From contig VBEQ01000141.1 in assembly GCA_005881235.1 (NCBI GenBank), positions 1-23,873 of the forward strand: DNA of 23,873 nucleotides, in the 5' to 3' direction. The translations under genes were made by a program, and so were the position numbers. Source of the stretch: Chloroflexota bacterium (GTDB lineage: Bacteria > Chloroflexota > Dormibacteria > CF-121). The notes under the pieces are model-generated. The model had not been told where the DNA came from, ran no database searches, and saw only the letters and a program-made list of their open reading frames with translations. This document shows, one piece after another, positions 1 through 6,749 of the stretch. Within the stretch, counting starts at the first letter, position 1. Every line of letters starts with the position of its first letter.

Positions 1-679
1 TCTGTAGTGCAACCTGCGACCAGCTTTGACCGCCATCGCTGGTGCGAAGCATGACGGCATCGTTGCCGGCCAACTGTGCGTCCGGATCGGGAACGGCCAC
101 ACCGATAGTCGCGGTGGCAAAGGCGAACTGCATGGAGGCCCAGGCTCCCGCGGTCGATGCCGGAATCCGCGGTGTCATCGCGGTCCAGCTCGCCCCTGCA
201 TCGCTGGTGCGTAACCAGAGGGGCTGGGCGGTCGAGCTCGTATTGGACGAGGTATCGAACTGAAGGCCGGAGGCGAAACCGACGGCGTTGCTCTGAAATC
301 CAATCCGGTTGACGAACGCGCCCGCCGAAGCCCAGGCGGTCGTCCATGTTTTCCCGCCGTCGCTGGTTCGTTCGATGCCACCGGGCTCAGAAAGGTAAGC
401 GCCCCCGCTATCCGTGCCGAACGGCTGGCCGCCGCGAGCCAGGAAGCCAATGTTCGCGTTCAGAAAGACGACCGCTTGCTGGCCAGCGTCGGGCTTCTTC
501 GACGACGGCATCGCGACCGGCGGGAAGGTCAGCTCGGCGGTGCGCACGATTCGCGCCGAACCGGGGAGCGCCGGCGGTTTCACCGCAGCGCCGGTCGAAC
601 CAGGCGCAACGCAGGCACTCGCGACGAGGGCGAGCAGCATCGAGGCCGCGATCAAGCGCACGGCTGCCCGGGTACTCAT
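1..679 (-). CDS. Lipoprotein with Asp-box (BNR/YCF48-like) repeats, partial
   Basis: The reading frame is open from an ATG at 679 down to the window edge, so the C-terminus is missing; 226 codons are visible. Residues 1-23 form a lipoprotein signal (hydrophobic stretch, then ASAC with the lipid-acceptor Cys at 23), so the protein should be anchored on the outer face of the membrane. Three copies of an Asp-box are visible: SDGGKTW near residue 107, SDAGASW near 160 and SDGGQSW near 217. Such boxes mark the blades of sialidase/BNR and YCF48-type beta-propellers. A sialidase activity cannot be inferred from Asp-boxes alone; a generic exported propeller is more likely. The start has no well-spaced ribosome binding site (a GTAGGG run abuts the ATG). 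It lies 77 bases downstream of the next propeller lipoprotein on the same strand and may be co-transcribed with it. Confidence 0.75.
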   Translation of the reverse strand, partial: MSTRAAVRLIAASMLLALVASACVAPGSTGAAVKPPALPGSARIVRTAELTFPPVAMPSSKKPDAGQQAVVFLNANIGFLARGGQPFGTDSGGAYLSEPGGIERTSDGGKTWTTAWASAGAFVNRIGFQSNAVGFASGLQFDTSSNTSSTAQPLWLRTSDAGASWTAMTPRIPASTAGAWASMQFAFATATIGVAVPDPDAQLAGNDAVMLRTSDGGQSWSQVALQ

Positions 680-756
680 CCCTACTTTCTATGACGCTCG
701 ACGATCGGAAAGGTTACGGAGGCGTGGGGGGCTGCCGTATTTCGCGAGCTGCGGGA

Positions 757-2016
757 CTAGCCTTTTGGTTGGGCCCAGAGGAGCGCCCACGGGTTCGCGA
801 CGCTCTTGAGCTCGGCGACGGCTCCGGTGGCGGGATCGATCTGCCACAGCTTGCTTTCGCTGGACTCCGCGACGTAGAGCCACTTGCCATCGGAGCTGAG
901 GCGCATTGTGTCCGGCTGCCACGGGTCGAGGTAGTGGGCGCGAACCTTGAGCGTCGCCGTGTCGATGGCGACGACACCGCGATCCGCGAAGCTGTAGAGG
1001 GTGCGGCCGTCGGATGAAAGGGCGGCCCCGCCGATGCGCGGTCCCTTCGCCTCAGCGTCGGTTACCAGGCCTCCACCCTGACGTGGAGGGAAATTCATGG
1101 CGACGGAAGCGGTGCGCACGATCGTGGGCGGGACGCCGGGGGTCATGACGGCGACCGTGCCGAGGGCGTCGTTGGCAGCGTACAGGGCCCGTCCATCGTG
1201 ACTGAGGGCCAGCGCCCAGTGGAACTGCCGCTCGAGATCGCTCGACGCCGTCGATGGCAGGTCGACGCACCAGGCGACCGGTTCGCCGAGGGGAAGCGCG
1301 TGGATGAAGGGCCCGCCGTCGCGGATGTAGACGGTGTACACGTAATTCCCGTTCGCGTCGGCGGCGCTGTCGCCGCGGATGCCATTCATGGGCTCGTTGG
1401 GTTCGCGCTTATCGACCACGGGCTGGGGCATCAGTGCCCCGGCCGCGACGTCATAGAGCCGAACCTGGTAGTGATTGGCATCCTTCATCTTCTGAATGAG
1501 GTAGAGGCTTTGGCCGTCGTTGCTGAGCGCGTCGAAGGCGAAGTCGCCGTTGACGCGGATCGTCTTGAAGGAATCGCCGAGTGAGCTCGAGCCCACCAGG
1601 AAGTTGGTGACAGAGGGAGAGCTCTTCGTCAGGGCGAGCCACTGCCCGTTGGGCGAGATGCCCGCGGTGGGCCCCTGGAAGGCGATGTTCGGAAGGCTAT
1701 AGCCGGATGGAATCGTCGTCTGCGCAATCGTTCGGCCCGATGCCGGGTCGATCGCCTTCAACTGGGCGCCGCCAGTGAGCTGGGTGACGACGTAATAGCG
1801 GGACCAGTCGGCCGCGGGCGTCCCGATCGGCAGCTCGCGCACCACAGTGCCGGTGCCGGAATCGACCACCTTCACGCTCTCGCCCGCGTTCGAGAACCCA
1901 CCCTCGAGGAAGATGAGGTAGCCGGCCGTCCCCGGGTTGGTGGTGGCGTTCGCGCGGCCGCAGGCGGTCAGGATGGAAACGGTCAGGATCAGCAGCGCGA
2001 TCAGGCGACTCATCAT
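757..2016 (-). CDS. Beta-propeller lipoprotein (YVTN/WD40-like repeats)
   Basis: About 419 residues. The N-terminus is a lipoprotein signal with lipobox LTAC (Cys 19), so it is predicted to be exported and lipid-anchored. The body carries repeated blade motifs built on D-G-(R/Q/K)-x-L-Y, for example DGQSLYLIQ, DGRALYAAND, DGRTLYSFAD and DGKWLYVAES, typical of YVTN/seven-bladed propellers that act as binding scaffolds. No enzymatic residues are recognisable. The start is set by GGAGG at 2026-2022: ATG at 2016 has a 5-base spacing and ATG at 2013 an 8-base spacing. An in-frame GTG at 2022 overlaps the Shine-Dalgarno itself and is unlikely. The gene is upstream of, and parallel to, the partial Asp-box lipoprotein; the pair may form one exported complex, but nothing shows it directly. 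Confidence 0.8.
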   Translation of the reverse strand: MMSRLIALLILTVSILTACGRANATTNPGTAGYLIFLEGGFSNAGESVKVVDSGTGTVVRELPIGTPAADWSRYYVVTQLTGGAQLKAIDPASGRTIAQTTIPSGYSLPNIAFQGPTAGISPNGQWLALTKSSPSVTNFLVGSSSLGDSFKTIRVNGDFAFDALSNDGQSLYLIQKMKDANHYQVRLYDVAAGALMPQPVVDKREPNEPMNGIRGDSAADANGNYVYTVYIRDGGPFIHALPLGEPVAWCVDLPSTASSDLERQFHWALALSHDGRALYAANDALGTVAVMTPGVPPTIVRTASVAMNFPPRQGGGLVTDAEAKGPRIGGAALSSDGRTLYSFADRGVVAIDTATLKVRAHYLDPWQPDTMRLSSDGKWLYVAESSESKLWQIDPATGAVAELKSVANPWALLWAQPKG

Positions 2017-2066
2017 GGACACCTCCGGACCCTATACCGCTGGAAGTGGGGTCCGGTTCCCGACTC

Positions 2067-3011
2067 CTAGCGGGAGGTCGTATTCAGGCGGTCCCGGAAG
2101 TACGCAATGGTCTTCGTGAGGCCGGCGTCGAGCGAGGTTCGCGGTTCCCAGCGGAGGAGCTTCCGGGCGCGCGTCAGATCGGGCCGGCGTTGCCGGGGAT
2201 CGTCCTCGGGTAGTGGCCTGAAGATGATCTCGCTCGCGCTCCCGCTCAGCTCGCGAATGCGGGTGGCGAGCTGCAGCATGCTGACCTCATCGTCAGTGCC
2301 GAGGTTGATGGGCTCGGCGTAATCGGTCCCAAGCAGACGAACGATGCCCTCGATGAGATCGTCGACGTAGCAGAGGCTGCGGGTCTGCGACCCGTCGCCG
2401 TAGACGGTGAGGGGTTGATTCTGCAGGGCCTGTGTCAAGAAGTTCGGCACCGCGCGCCCATCATTGATCCGCATGCGGGGCCCAAACGTATTAAAAATGC
2501 GAACGATGCGCGTCTTCATACCGTGGATGCGGTGATAGGCCATGGTGAAGGCCTCGCCCGCGCGCTTGGCCTCGTCGTAGACGGCGCGTGGGCCCACCGG
2601 ATTCACGTTGCCCCAGTAGCTTTCGGGCTGCGGGTGAACGGTCGGGTCGCCATAGACCTCGGAGGTAGAGGCAAGGAAGAAGGTCGCGCCCTTCGCCCTC
2701 GCCAGCCCCAGCACGTTGTGTGTGCCGAGCGTGCCGACCTTCAGCGTCGCAATAGGATGATCCGCGTAGTCGGTCGGCGAGGCCGGTGAGGCAAAGTGCA
2801 GAACCGCGTCCACCGGGCCGTCGAGATAGAGCGGCTCACTGACGTTGTGCTGGATCGACTCGAACGACTTGTGGTGGCGGAGGTGCGCGATGTTTCTTGC
2901 CTCGCCCGTCACGAGGTTGTCGACGCAGACGACCTCCCATCCGTCGACCAGTAGCCGCTCACAGAGGTGCGACCCAAGAAAGCCTGCGCCGCCTGTGACG
3001 ACCGCCCGCAA
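2067..3011 (-). CDS. UDP-glucuronate decarboxylase (UDP-xylose synthase)
   Basis: Extended SDR enzyme expected to convert UDP-glucuronate to UDP-xylose with bound NAD. Visible are the nucleotide-binding TGGAGFLG (residues 6-13), HFASPASP near 72, the STSEVYG active-site strand (115-121), WGNVNPVGPR, and the catalytic Tyr145-x3-Lys149 in YDEAK. HFASPASP together with NPxGPRxxYDEAK is characteristic of UDP-xylose synthases and separates them from dTDP-glucose dehydratases. With the TTG start at 3011 the protein has 314 residues, the normal family length. An upstream TTG at 3041 would add ten residues and overlap the neighbouring dehydrogenase. The stop of that dehydrogenase (3013) is one base from the chosen start, so the two are translationally coupled, and they catalyse consecutive steps. 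Confidence 0.87.
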   Translation of the reverse strand: MRAVVTGGAGFLGSHLCERLLVDGWEVVCVDNLVTGEARNIAHLRHHKSFESIQHNVSEPLYLDGPVDAVLHFASPASPTDYADHPIATLKVGTLGTHNVLGLARAKGATFFLASTSEVYGDPTVHPQPESYWGNVNPVGPRAVYDEAKRAGEAFTMAYHRIHGMKTRIVRIFNTFGPRMRINDGRAVPNFLTQALQNQPLTVYGDGSQTRSLCYVDDLIEGIVRLLGTDYAEPINLGTDDEVSMLQLATRIRELSGSASEIIFRPLPEDDPRQRRPDLTRARKLLRWEPRTSLDAGLTKTIAYFRDRLNTTSR

Positions 3012-3012
3012 G

Positions 3013-4308
3013 TTACGACCGGCCGACGCCGCGGTATACAAAGCCGCGGTCCCGCATCGCCTTGGGGTCGAAGATGTTGCGGCCGTCGACGATCACGGGT
3101 CGGCGCATCAGGCCCTTGATGCGATCGAGGTCGAGCTGGCGAAATTCGTCCCACTCGGTAACGACGAGCAAGGCGTCTGCACCGGTGGCGACCGCGTAGG
3201 GGTCCTGGCAATACTCGATCGAGTTCATCTGTGCCTTGAGGACCGGCATCGCCTTGGGATCGTAGGCGCGGATGTCGGCGCCTTTCTGCAGGAGGTTCTC
3301 GATGACGTCGATCGCCGGCGCCTCACGGACGTCGTCTGTGTTGGGTTTAAACGACAGGCCCAGCAGACCGATGACCTGGCCCCGCAGACCACCGAGCACC
3401 TCGCGCAGTTTCTCGACGACGAGCGTGCGCTGGTCGAGGTTGATCTCCATGACGGCGTCGAGCAGCTCGGGGTGATAGCCCATCGTCTCGGCCATGCGAG
3501 CCAGCGCTTTGACGTCCTTGGGAAAGCAGGAGCCGCCATAGCCGATGCCCGCGTCCAGGAAAAGCGGGCCGATGCGGCGGTCCATCCCCATGCCTTCGGA
3601 GACGACCTTGACGTCGGCATCGACGCGCTCGCAAATGCGGGCCATCTCATTGATGAAGGAGATGCGGGTGGCAAGAAAGGCGTTAGACGCGTACTTGATC
3701 ATCTCGGCGGTGTGGAGGTCGGTGACCAGGATCCTGGTGTCGAGCTTGCTGTAGAGGGCGGCGACCGCCCGGGCGGCGGGCTCATCATGCGATCCGAAGA
3801 CCAGCCGATCCGGATTCATGAAGTCGTGGATGGCACTCCCTTCGCGAAGAAACTCCGGATTGGAGACAACGTGGAAAGGGATCTCATCCCGCAGGTTCTC
3901 GCCCACGATGCGGGCAACGATATTACCTGTGCCGATCGGTACCGTGCTCTTGTTGACGATGGTGACCGACTTCTTCATCGCGCCAGCGATGCCCTTGGCC
4001 GCTTGCTTGACGTAGACGAGATCCGCCTCACCCCGCCGACCGGGGGGCGTACCAACGGCGATGAAGACGAAGTCGGCGGCCGGGATTCCCTCGCGATAAT
4101 CGCTGGTGAAGACGAGCCGGCCACTTTTCTGGGTCTCCTGCATCAGCTCCTCGAGGCCGGGCTCGTAGATGGTGGCGACGCCGGACCTGAGCCGCGCCAC
4201 TTTCGCCTCGTCGATGTCGACCCCGACTACCCGGTGGCCGAGCTTGGCCAGGCAGACGGCCGTCGTTAACCCGACGTAACCGGTGCCGATCACCGCAATT
4301 GCACTCAT
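3013..4308 (-). CDS. UDP-glucose 6-dehydrogenase
   Basis: Makes UDP-glucuronate from UDP-glucose with two NAD+ in the cytoplasm; 431 residues, the usual family length. Motifs in order: Rossmann GTGYVGL (8-14), VGTPP (85-89), K-S-T-V-P (120-124), NPEFLREG (150-157), EMIKYASNA with the conserved Lys205, and GGSCFPKD (258-265) with the catalytic Cys261 and Asp265. The start ATG at 4308 is preceded by GCAGGG. A longer in-frame extension to 4383 exists but would translate a dispersed G-rich repeat and is rejected. The next gene downstream, UDP-glucuronate decarboxylase, starts one base past this stop, so the pair should supply UDP-xylose or UDP-glucuronate for surface polysaccharide or for glycosyltransferases. 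Confidence 0.92.
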   Translation of the reverse strand: MSAIAVIGTGYVGLTTAVCLAKLGHRVVGVDIDEAKVARLRSGVATIYEPGLEELMQETQKSGRLVFTSDYREGIPAADFVFIAVGTPPGRRGEADLVYVKQAAKGIAGAMKKSVTIVNKSTVPIGTGNIVARIVGENLRDEIPFHVVSNPEFLREGSAIHDFMNPDRLVFGSHDEPAARAVAALYSKLDTRILVTDLHTAEMIKYASNAFLATRISFINEMARICERVDADVKVVSEGMGMDRRIGPLFLDAGIGYGGSCFPKDVKALARMAETMGYHPELLDAVMEINLDQRTLVVEKLREVLGGLRGQVIGLLGLSFKPNTDDVREAPAIDVIENLLQKGADIRAYDPKAMPVLKAQMNSIEYCQDPYAVATGADALLVVTEWDEFRQLDLDRIKGLMRRPVIVDGRNIFDPKAMRDRGFVYRGVGRS

Positions 4309-4334
4309 TGCCCTGCAGAGTGTAACGAAGGGAT

Positions 4335-4377
4335 TCCCCTCACCCTGACCCTCCCCCGCGAGCGGGGGGAGGGGAAT
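4335..4377. repeat. G/C-rich dispersed palindromic repeat, copy 1
   Basis: CCCTCACCCTGACCCTCCCCCGC followed by AGCGGGGGGAGGGGAATGG makes a short hairpin-forming element. Related copies lie at 5781-5813, 6286-6322, 9509-9527 and 23570-23594. It sits between the divergent dehydrogenase and epimerase-like genes. It resembles the REP-like elements common in GC-rich genomes whose translation gives spurious PLPPLAGEGQGEG-type peptides. Confidence 0.7.
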
Positions 4378-4413
4378 GGACAAGATCGCGTAGGGGCCGG
4401 CGTTTTTTGCTCA

Positions 4414-5385
4414 ATGGGCAAGCTCCGGATTCGCCACCTTCTGGTCGCTGGTGGCGCCGGATTTCTGGGGTCGGCGTTCGTTCGGGACCGGCTCCGGGCC
4501 GACCCCGAGATTCTGATCACAGTCCTGGACACGCTCCGACGGCCGGGCGCCGGGGCGGACCTGGACGACGTCGGTGAAGACGGGCGATTCACGCTGGTCC
4601 AGGGCGACGTCCGCGACCGGACGGTGGTCGAACGACTGGCCGCGGCGGTCGACGCTACTATCAACTTTGCCAGCGAGGAGTTCACTGGGAGTGGCGTCGC
4701 GGATGGGCCGGCCCTCGCGCGGACCGACATCGAGGGCACAGCGGTGCTGCTCGAGGCGGCCCGGAAGTTCCGGCACCAGCGCTTCCTGCTGGTCAGCAGC
4801 GGTGAGGTCTACGGGCCGCTGAAGGCGGCCGCCAATCGCGAGGAGGATCGACTCGCCCCCACCAGCCTGCCGGCGTCGGTGCGGGCCGCCGCCGAGATCC
4901 TGGCCAGCGCCTACCAGGCCAGCTACGGGGTCCCCGTGCTCATCACACGCGCGACCACCGCCTACGGCCCGCGCCAACCGGTCAACCAGTTCGTTGCCAG
5001 CCTGATCGCCAGCGCGCTGAGCGGGCAGACGGTCTTGATCGCGGGCAACGGCTCGGCGACGCGCGACTATCTGCACATCGATGACCAGGTGGCGGGGATC
5101 GCGCGCGTGCTGTGGAAGGGTGAGCCGGGCACGGTCTACAACATCGGCGACGGAGTTCAGATCAGTGGTAGCCAGCTGGCTGAGACGGTCCTCGACGCCT
5201 GCGGCAAGCCTTCCTCACTCAAGCGGCTCACCAGGGAAGGCCCGGGCTGGTCGTACGCGGTCGATCCTCGACGGATGCGGCCGCTTGGTTGGGACCCGCT
5301 GGTCAGGTTCCCCGAGGGGATCCGGCAGACGGTGGACTGGTACCGGCGTAACGAGTCCTGGTGGCGCCTGCGCGCCGTCGCCTAG
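4414..5385 (+). CDS. NAD(P)-binding epimerase/dehydratase-family protein with altered active site
   Basis: 323 residues with the overall plan of a nucleotide-sugar 4,6-dehydratase/epimerase (RfbB-like). The Rossmann GGAGFLGS is at 13-20, VSSGEVYG at 127-134, ATTAYGPRQ near 180-188 and DYLHIDD further on. The catalytic residues differ. The family STDEVYG is SSGEVYG here, so the acidic Asp is Gly130. The YxxxK dyad is replaced: the aligned stretch reads P153-A-S-V-R157 followed by AAAE. Cofactor binding looks intact, but normal hydride/proton chemistry does not. It may be a pseudo-enzyme, a binding protein, or an enzyme using another mechanism. No clear ribosome binding site precedes the ATG. 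It is divergent from the UDP-glucose dehydrogenase gene. The stop is followed directly by the terminator of the convergent cold-shock gene. Confidence 0.82.
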   Translation: MGKLRIRHLLVAGGAGFLGSAFVRDRLRADPEILITVLDTLRRPGAGADLDDVGEDGRFTLVQGDVRDRTVVERLAAAVDATINFASEEFTGSGVADGPALARTDIEGTAVLLEAARKFRHQRFLLVSSGEVYGPLKAAANREEDRLAPTSLPASVRAAAEILASAYQASYGVPVLITRATTAYGPRQPVNQFVASLIASALSGQTVLIAGNGSATRDYLHIDDQVAGIARVLWKGEPGTVYNIGDGVQISGSQLAETVLDACGKPSSLKRLTREGPGWSYAVDPRRMRPLGWDPLVRFPEGIRQTVDWYRRNESWWRLRAVA

Positions 5386-5416
5386 AAAAAAAGAAGGGCG
5401 CCCAGCGGGGCGCCCC
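5386..5416 (-). terminator. Rho-independent terminator of the minus-strand cold-shock gene
   Basis: An 8-bp GC stem (GGGCGCCC at 5396-5403 pairing with 5408-5415, 4-base loop) is followed on the minus strand by TTCTTTTTTT (5395-5386). The T run lies on the minus-strand side, so it ends the cold-shock transcript; for the plus-strand epimerase-like gene only the hairpin is available. Confidence 0.85.
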
Positions 5417-5436
5417 TTGCGAATGTCGAGTCCCGC

Positions 5437-5640
5437 CTAGGCGGCGCGAACGTGATTCGCCCGCGGTCCCTTCTGGCTCTGCTCGATGTCGAAGCTGACG
5501 GCCTCGCCACCGCGCAGGCTGTCGAAGTTCAGGGAGGTGTCAACACCACTCTGATGGAAGAAGTACTCCTTGCCATCATCGGCGGCGATGAACCCAAATC
5601 CGCGGTCGGACACGATTTTCTTTACGGTGCCTTTTGGCAT
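5437..5640 (-). CDS. Cold-shock protein (CspA family)
   Basis: A 67-residue single cold-shock domain, full family length. RNP1-like RGFGFI (13-18) and RNP2-like YFFHQSG supply the aromatic surface that binds single-stranded RNA/DNA. The C-terminal KGPRANHV is typical of the family. It acts as an RNA chaperone in the cytoplasm. The start ATG at 5640 is fixed by GGAGGAG 9-10 bases upstream; a longer frame to 5757 has no family similarity. The leader contains a 10-bp perfect inverted repeat abutting the Shine-Dalgarno, and a terminator follows the stop, so this is a monocistronic gene with probable post-transcriptional control. The second cold-shock gene at 6446 shares the fold but is clearly diverged. 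Confidence 0.93.
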   Translation of the reverse strand: MPKGTVKKIVSDRGFGFIAADDGKEYFFHQSGVDTSLNFDSLRGGEAVSFDIEQSQKGPRANHVRAA

Positions 5641-5654
5641 TGCCCGTTCTCCTC

Positions 5655-5695
5655 CTCTCGAACACCGAATTGAACGCATCGGCCCTGTTCGAGAG
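5655..5695 (-). promoter_or_regulatory. Inverted repeat in the cold-shock gene leader, abutting the ribosome binding site
   Basis: CTCTCGAACA (minus strand, 5695-5686) and TGTTCGAGAG (5664-5655) are exact 10-base reverse complements separated by 21 bases. The 3' arm runs straight into GAGGAG, the Shine-Dalgarno. Folding of this stem in the mRNA could hide or expose the ribosome binding site. Temperature control is suggested by analogy with cspA leaders, not shown. Confidence 0.5.
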
Positions 5696-5747
5696 AGAAG
5701 AATGCCGGCCGCACGCGAGATCACCCGAAGGCCGGGCGAACGGGCGT

Positions 5748-5777
5748 ACTTTACCACACTCTCGCCTTGCAGGCCAA
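5748..5777 (-). promoter_or_regulatory. Possible promoter of the minus-strand cold-shock gene
   Basis: On the minus strand TTGGCC (5777-5772) and TAAAGT (5753-5748) are 18 bases apart. Transcription would begin near 5741, giving a leader of about 100 bases that contains the inverted repeat. The match is moderate and partly next to a dispersed repeat. Confidence 0.3.
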
Positions 5778-5780
5778 TAC

Positions 5781-5813
5781 CTCCCCGCTTGTGGGGGAGG
5801 GCAGGGTGGGGGC
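5781..5813. repeat. G-rich dispersed repeat, copy 2
   Basis: CTCCCCGCTTGTGGGGGAGG followed by GCAGGGTGGGGG. It lies 12 bases upstream of the DUF2269 gene, in the same orientation as copy 3 just after that gene. Its purine-rich end falls where a ribosome binding site would be. Confidence 0.7.
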
Positions 5814-5825
5814 CACAATAGCTCC

Positions 5826-6278
5826 ATGAGCTGGTACAGCCTGCTGAAGTTCGTTCACGTGCTGCTGGCGATCACGGCGGTTGGCAGCAACATTACCTAT
5901 GCCGCCTGGAATGTCCGGGGCGCCATGGAGCCGCAACACCTCGCTTTCGCCCTTAAGGGGATCAAATTCCTCGATAACCGGGTAGCAAACCCCGCCTACG
6001 GGCTCCTGCTGCTGACCGGCCTGACGCTGGTGGCGGTCGGGAACTGGGGGGTAAGGGGCTGGATCGCCGCCGGGCTGATCCTGTTCGCCGTCCTGATCGT
6101 GGTCGCCGGCGGCTTCTATTCACGGGTGACGACGCGGCAGATCAAGGCGCTGGAGACGGCCGGCGAGTCCTCGCCCCTCTACCAGCAGCTGGCGGGGCAG
6201 GCGCGCATCTACGGTATCGTCAGCGCCGTGATCGCGCTCGCCATCGTCTTCATCATGGTCGTCAAGCCCTTCGCCTAA
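5826..6278 (+). CDS. DUF2269-family integral membrane protein
   Basis: 150 residues with about four hydrophobic segments: near 5-28 (opening with the family-typical LLKFVHVLLA), 55-73, 78-98 and 128-146. The pattern of a short amphipathic start, an HV pair in the first helix and small helices spaced by short loops fits DUF2269, a family of unknown function found in many aerobic bacteria. There are no catalytic motifs. The ATG at 5826 is chosen because the frame upstream (to 5634) runs through the dispersed repeat. The gene is bracketed by two directly oriented repeat copies, one ending 12 bases before the ATG and one starting 8 bases after the stop, so it may have been carried or exchanged as a unit. 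Confidence 0.75.
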   Translation: MSWYSLLKFVHVLLAITAVGSNITYAAWNVRGAMEPQHLAFALKGIKFLDNRVANPAYGLLLLTGLTLVAVGNWGVRGWIAAGLILFAVLIVVAGGFYSRVTTRQIKALETAGESSPLYQQLAGQARIYGIVSAVIALAIVFIMVVKPFA

Positions 6279-6285
6279 GACCATT

Positions 6286-6322
6286 TCCCTCCCCCACGTG
6301 CGGGAGAGGGTAGGGTGGGGGG
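6286..6322. repeat. G-rich dispersed repeat, copy 3
   Basis: CCCTCCCCCACGTGCGGGAG followed by AGGGTAGGGTGGGGGG, the same plan and orientation as copy 2. The CCCTCCCCC / GGGAGAGGG arms can form a hairpin just downstream of the DUF2269 stop. Confidence 0.7.
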
Positions 6323-6323
6323 T

Positions 6324-6350
6324 TTGAACGCGTCGCGCACTGGGTAATCT
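6324..6350 (+). promoter_or_regulatory. Possible promoter of the plus-strand cold-shock gene
   Basis: TTGAAC (6324-6329) and TAATCT (6345-6350) are separated by 15 bases, slightly short. Transcription would begin around 6357, at the base of the hairpin at 6354-6376, leaving a leader of roughly 90 bases. Confidence 0.3.
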
Positions 6351-6353
6351 CCT

Positions 6354-6376
6354 AGCGCACCCACTCGGGGTGCGCT
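6354..6376 (+). promoter_or_regulatory. 9-bp hairpin in the leader of the second cold-shock gene
   Basis: AGCGCACCC (6354-6362) pairs perfectly with GGGTGCGCT (6368-6376) across a 5-base loop. No T run follows, so it is not a terminator. It would lie at or near the 5' end of the cold-shock transcript. Confidence 0.5.
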
Positions 6377-6445
6377 CGCCGTGGGCCCCGCTCGAACAGG
6401 CCTCGACAGCGCGAGGCAGTACGTTCGGGAAAGGAGGTCCACATT

Positions 6446-6640
6446 ATGTCTGGAACCATCAAGAAGCTCGTCGCCGAGCGCGGATTCGGGTTTATCACCG
6501 CCGAAGACGGCAACGACTACTTCTTCCATCGCAGCGGCAGCGCCGACTTCGATCGCCTGGATACCGGTGTCAAGGTCAGTTTCGTAACTGAACCGAGCCC
6601 CAAGGGTCCGCGAGCGACCAACGTTCGCGCCGAGGTCTAA
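6446..6640 (+). CDS. Cold-shock protein (CspA family), second copy
   Basis: A 64-residue single cold-shock domain with RGFGFI (12-17) and YFFHRSG (near 27-33), the two aromatic RNA-binding motifs, and a KGPRATNV C-terminus. Expected role: RNA chaperone that melts secondary structure. The ATG at 6446 follows GGAGG with 8-9 bases spacing, so the start is secure. A strong terminator lies 15 bases after the stop, so the gene is a single-gene transcript. It differs from the 5437-5640 copy at many positions, which argues for an old paralogue pair rather than a recent duplication. Confidence 0.93.
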   Translation: MSGTIKKLVAERGFGFITAEDGNDYFFHRSGSADFDRLDTGVKVSFVTEPSPKGPRATNVRAEV

Positions 6641-6654
6641 AGAGACCATAAGAA

Positions 6655-6690
6655 AGACCCCCGCCCCGAGAGGGGCAGGGGTCTTTTTTT
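6655..6690 (+). terminator. Rho-independent terminator after the second cold-shock gene
   Basis: AGACCCC-C-GCCCC pairs with GGGGC-A-GGGGTCT (one C/A mismatch) over a GAGA loop, followed by a run of seven T. Confidence 0.93.
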
Positions 6691-6749
6691 GCCTGAGGCA
6701 CTCCAACCGAGCAGGAACGGCTGCACCGGATGGTCACACCGGTGGAGCT

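Noticed and set aside
2845..4269. Long plus-strand open frame (about 474 codons) opposite UDP-glucose dehydrogenase
   Set aside because: It is antisense to a gene with complete family motifs, shows only Asp/Val/Gly/Arg-rich composition typical of GC-rich shadow frames, and has no ribosome binding site or recognisable domain.
4309..4383. N-terminal extension of UDP-glucose dehydrogenase
   Set aside because: The extra residues translate the dispersed G-rich repeat; the Rossmann fold begins properly at ATG 4308.
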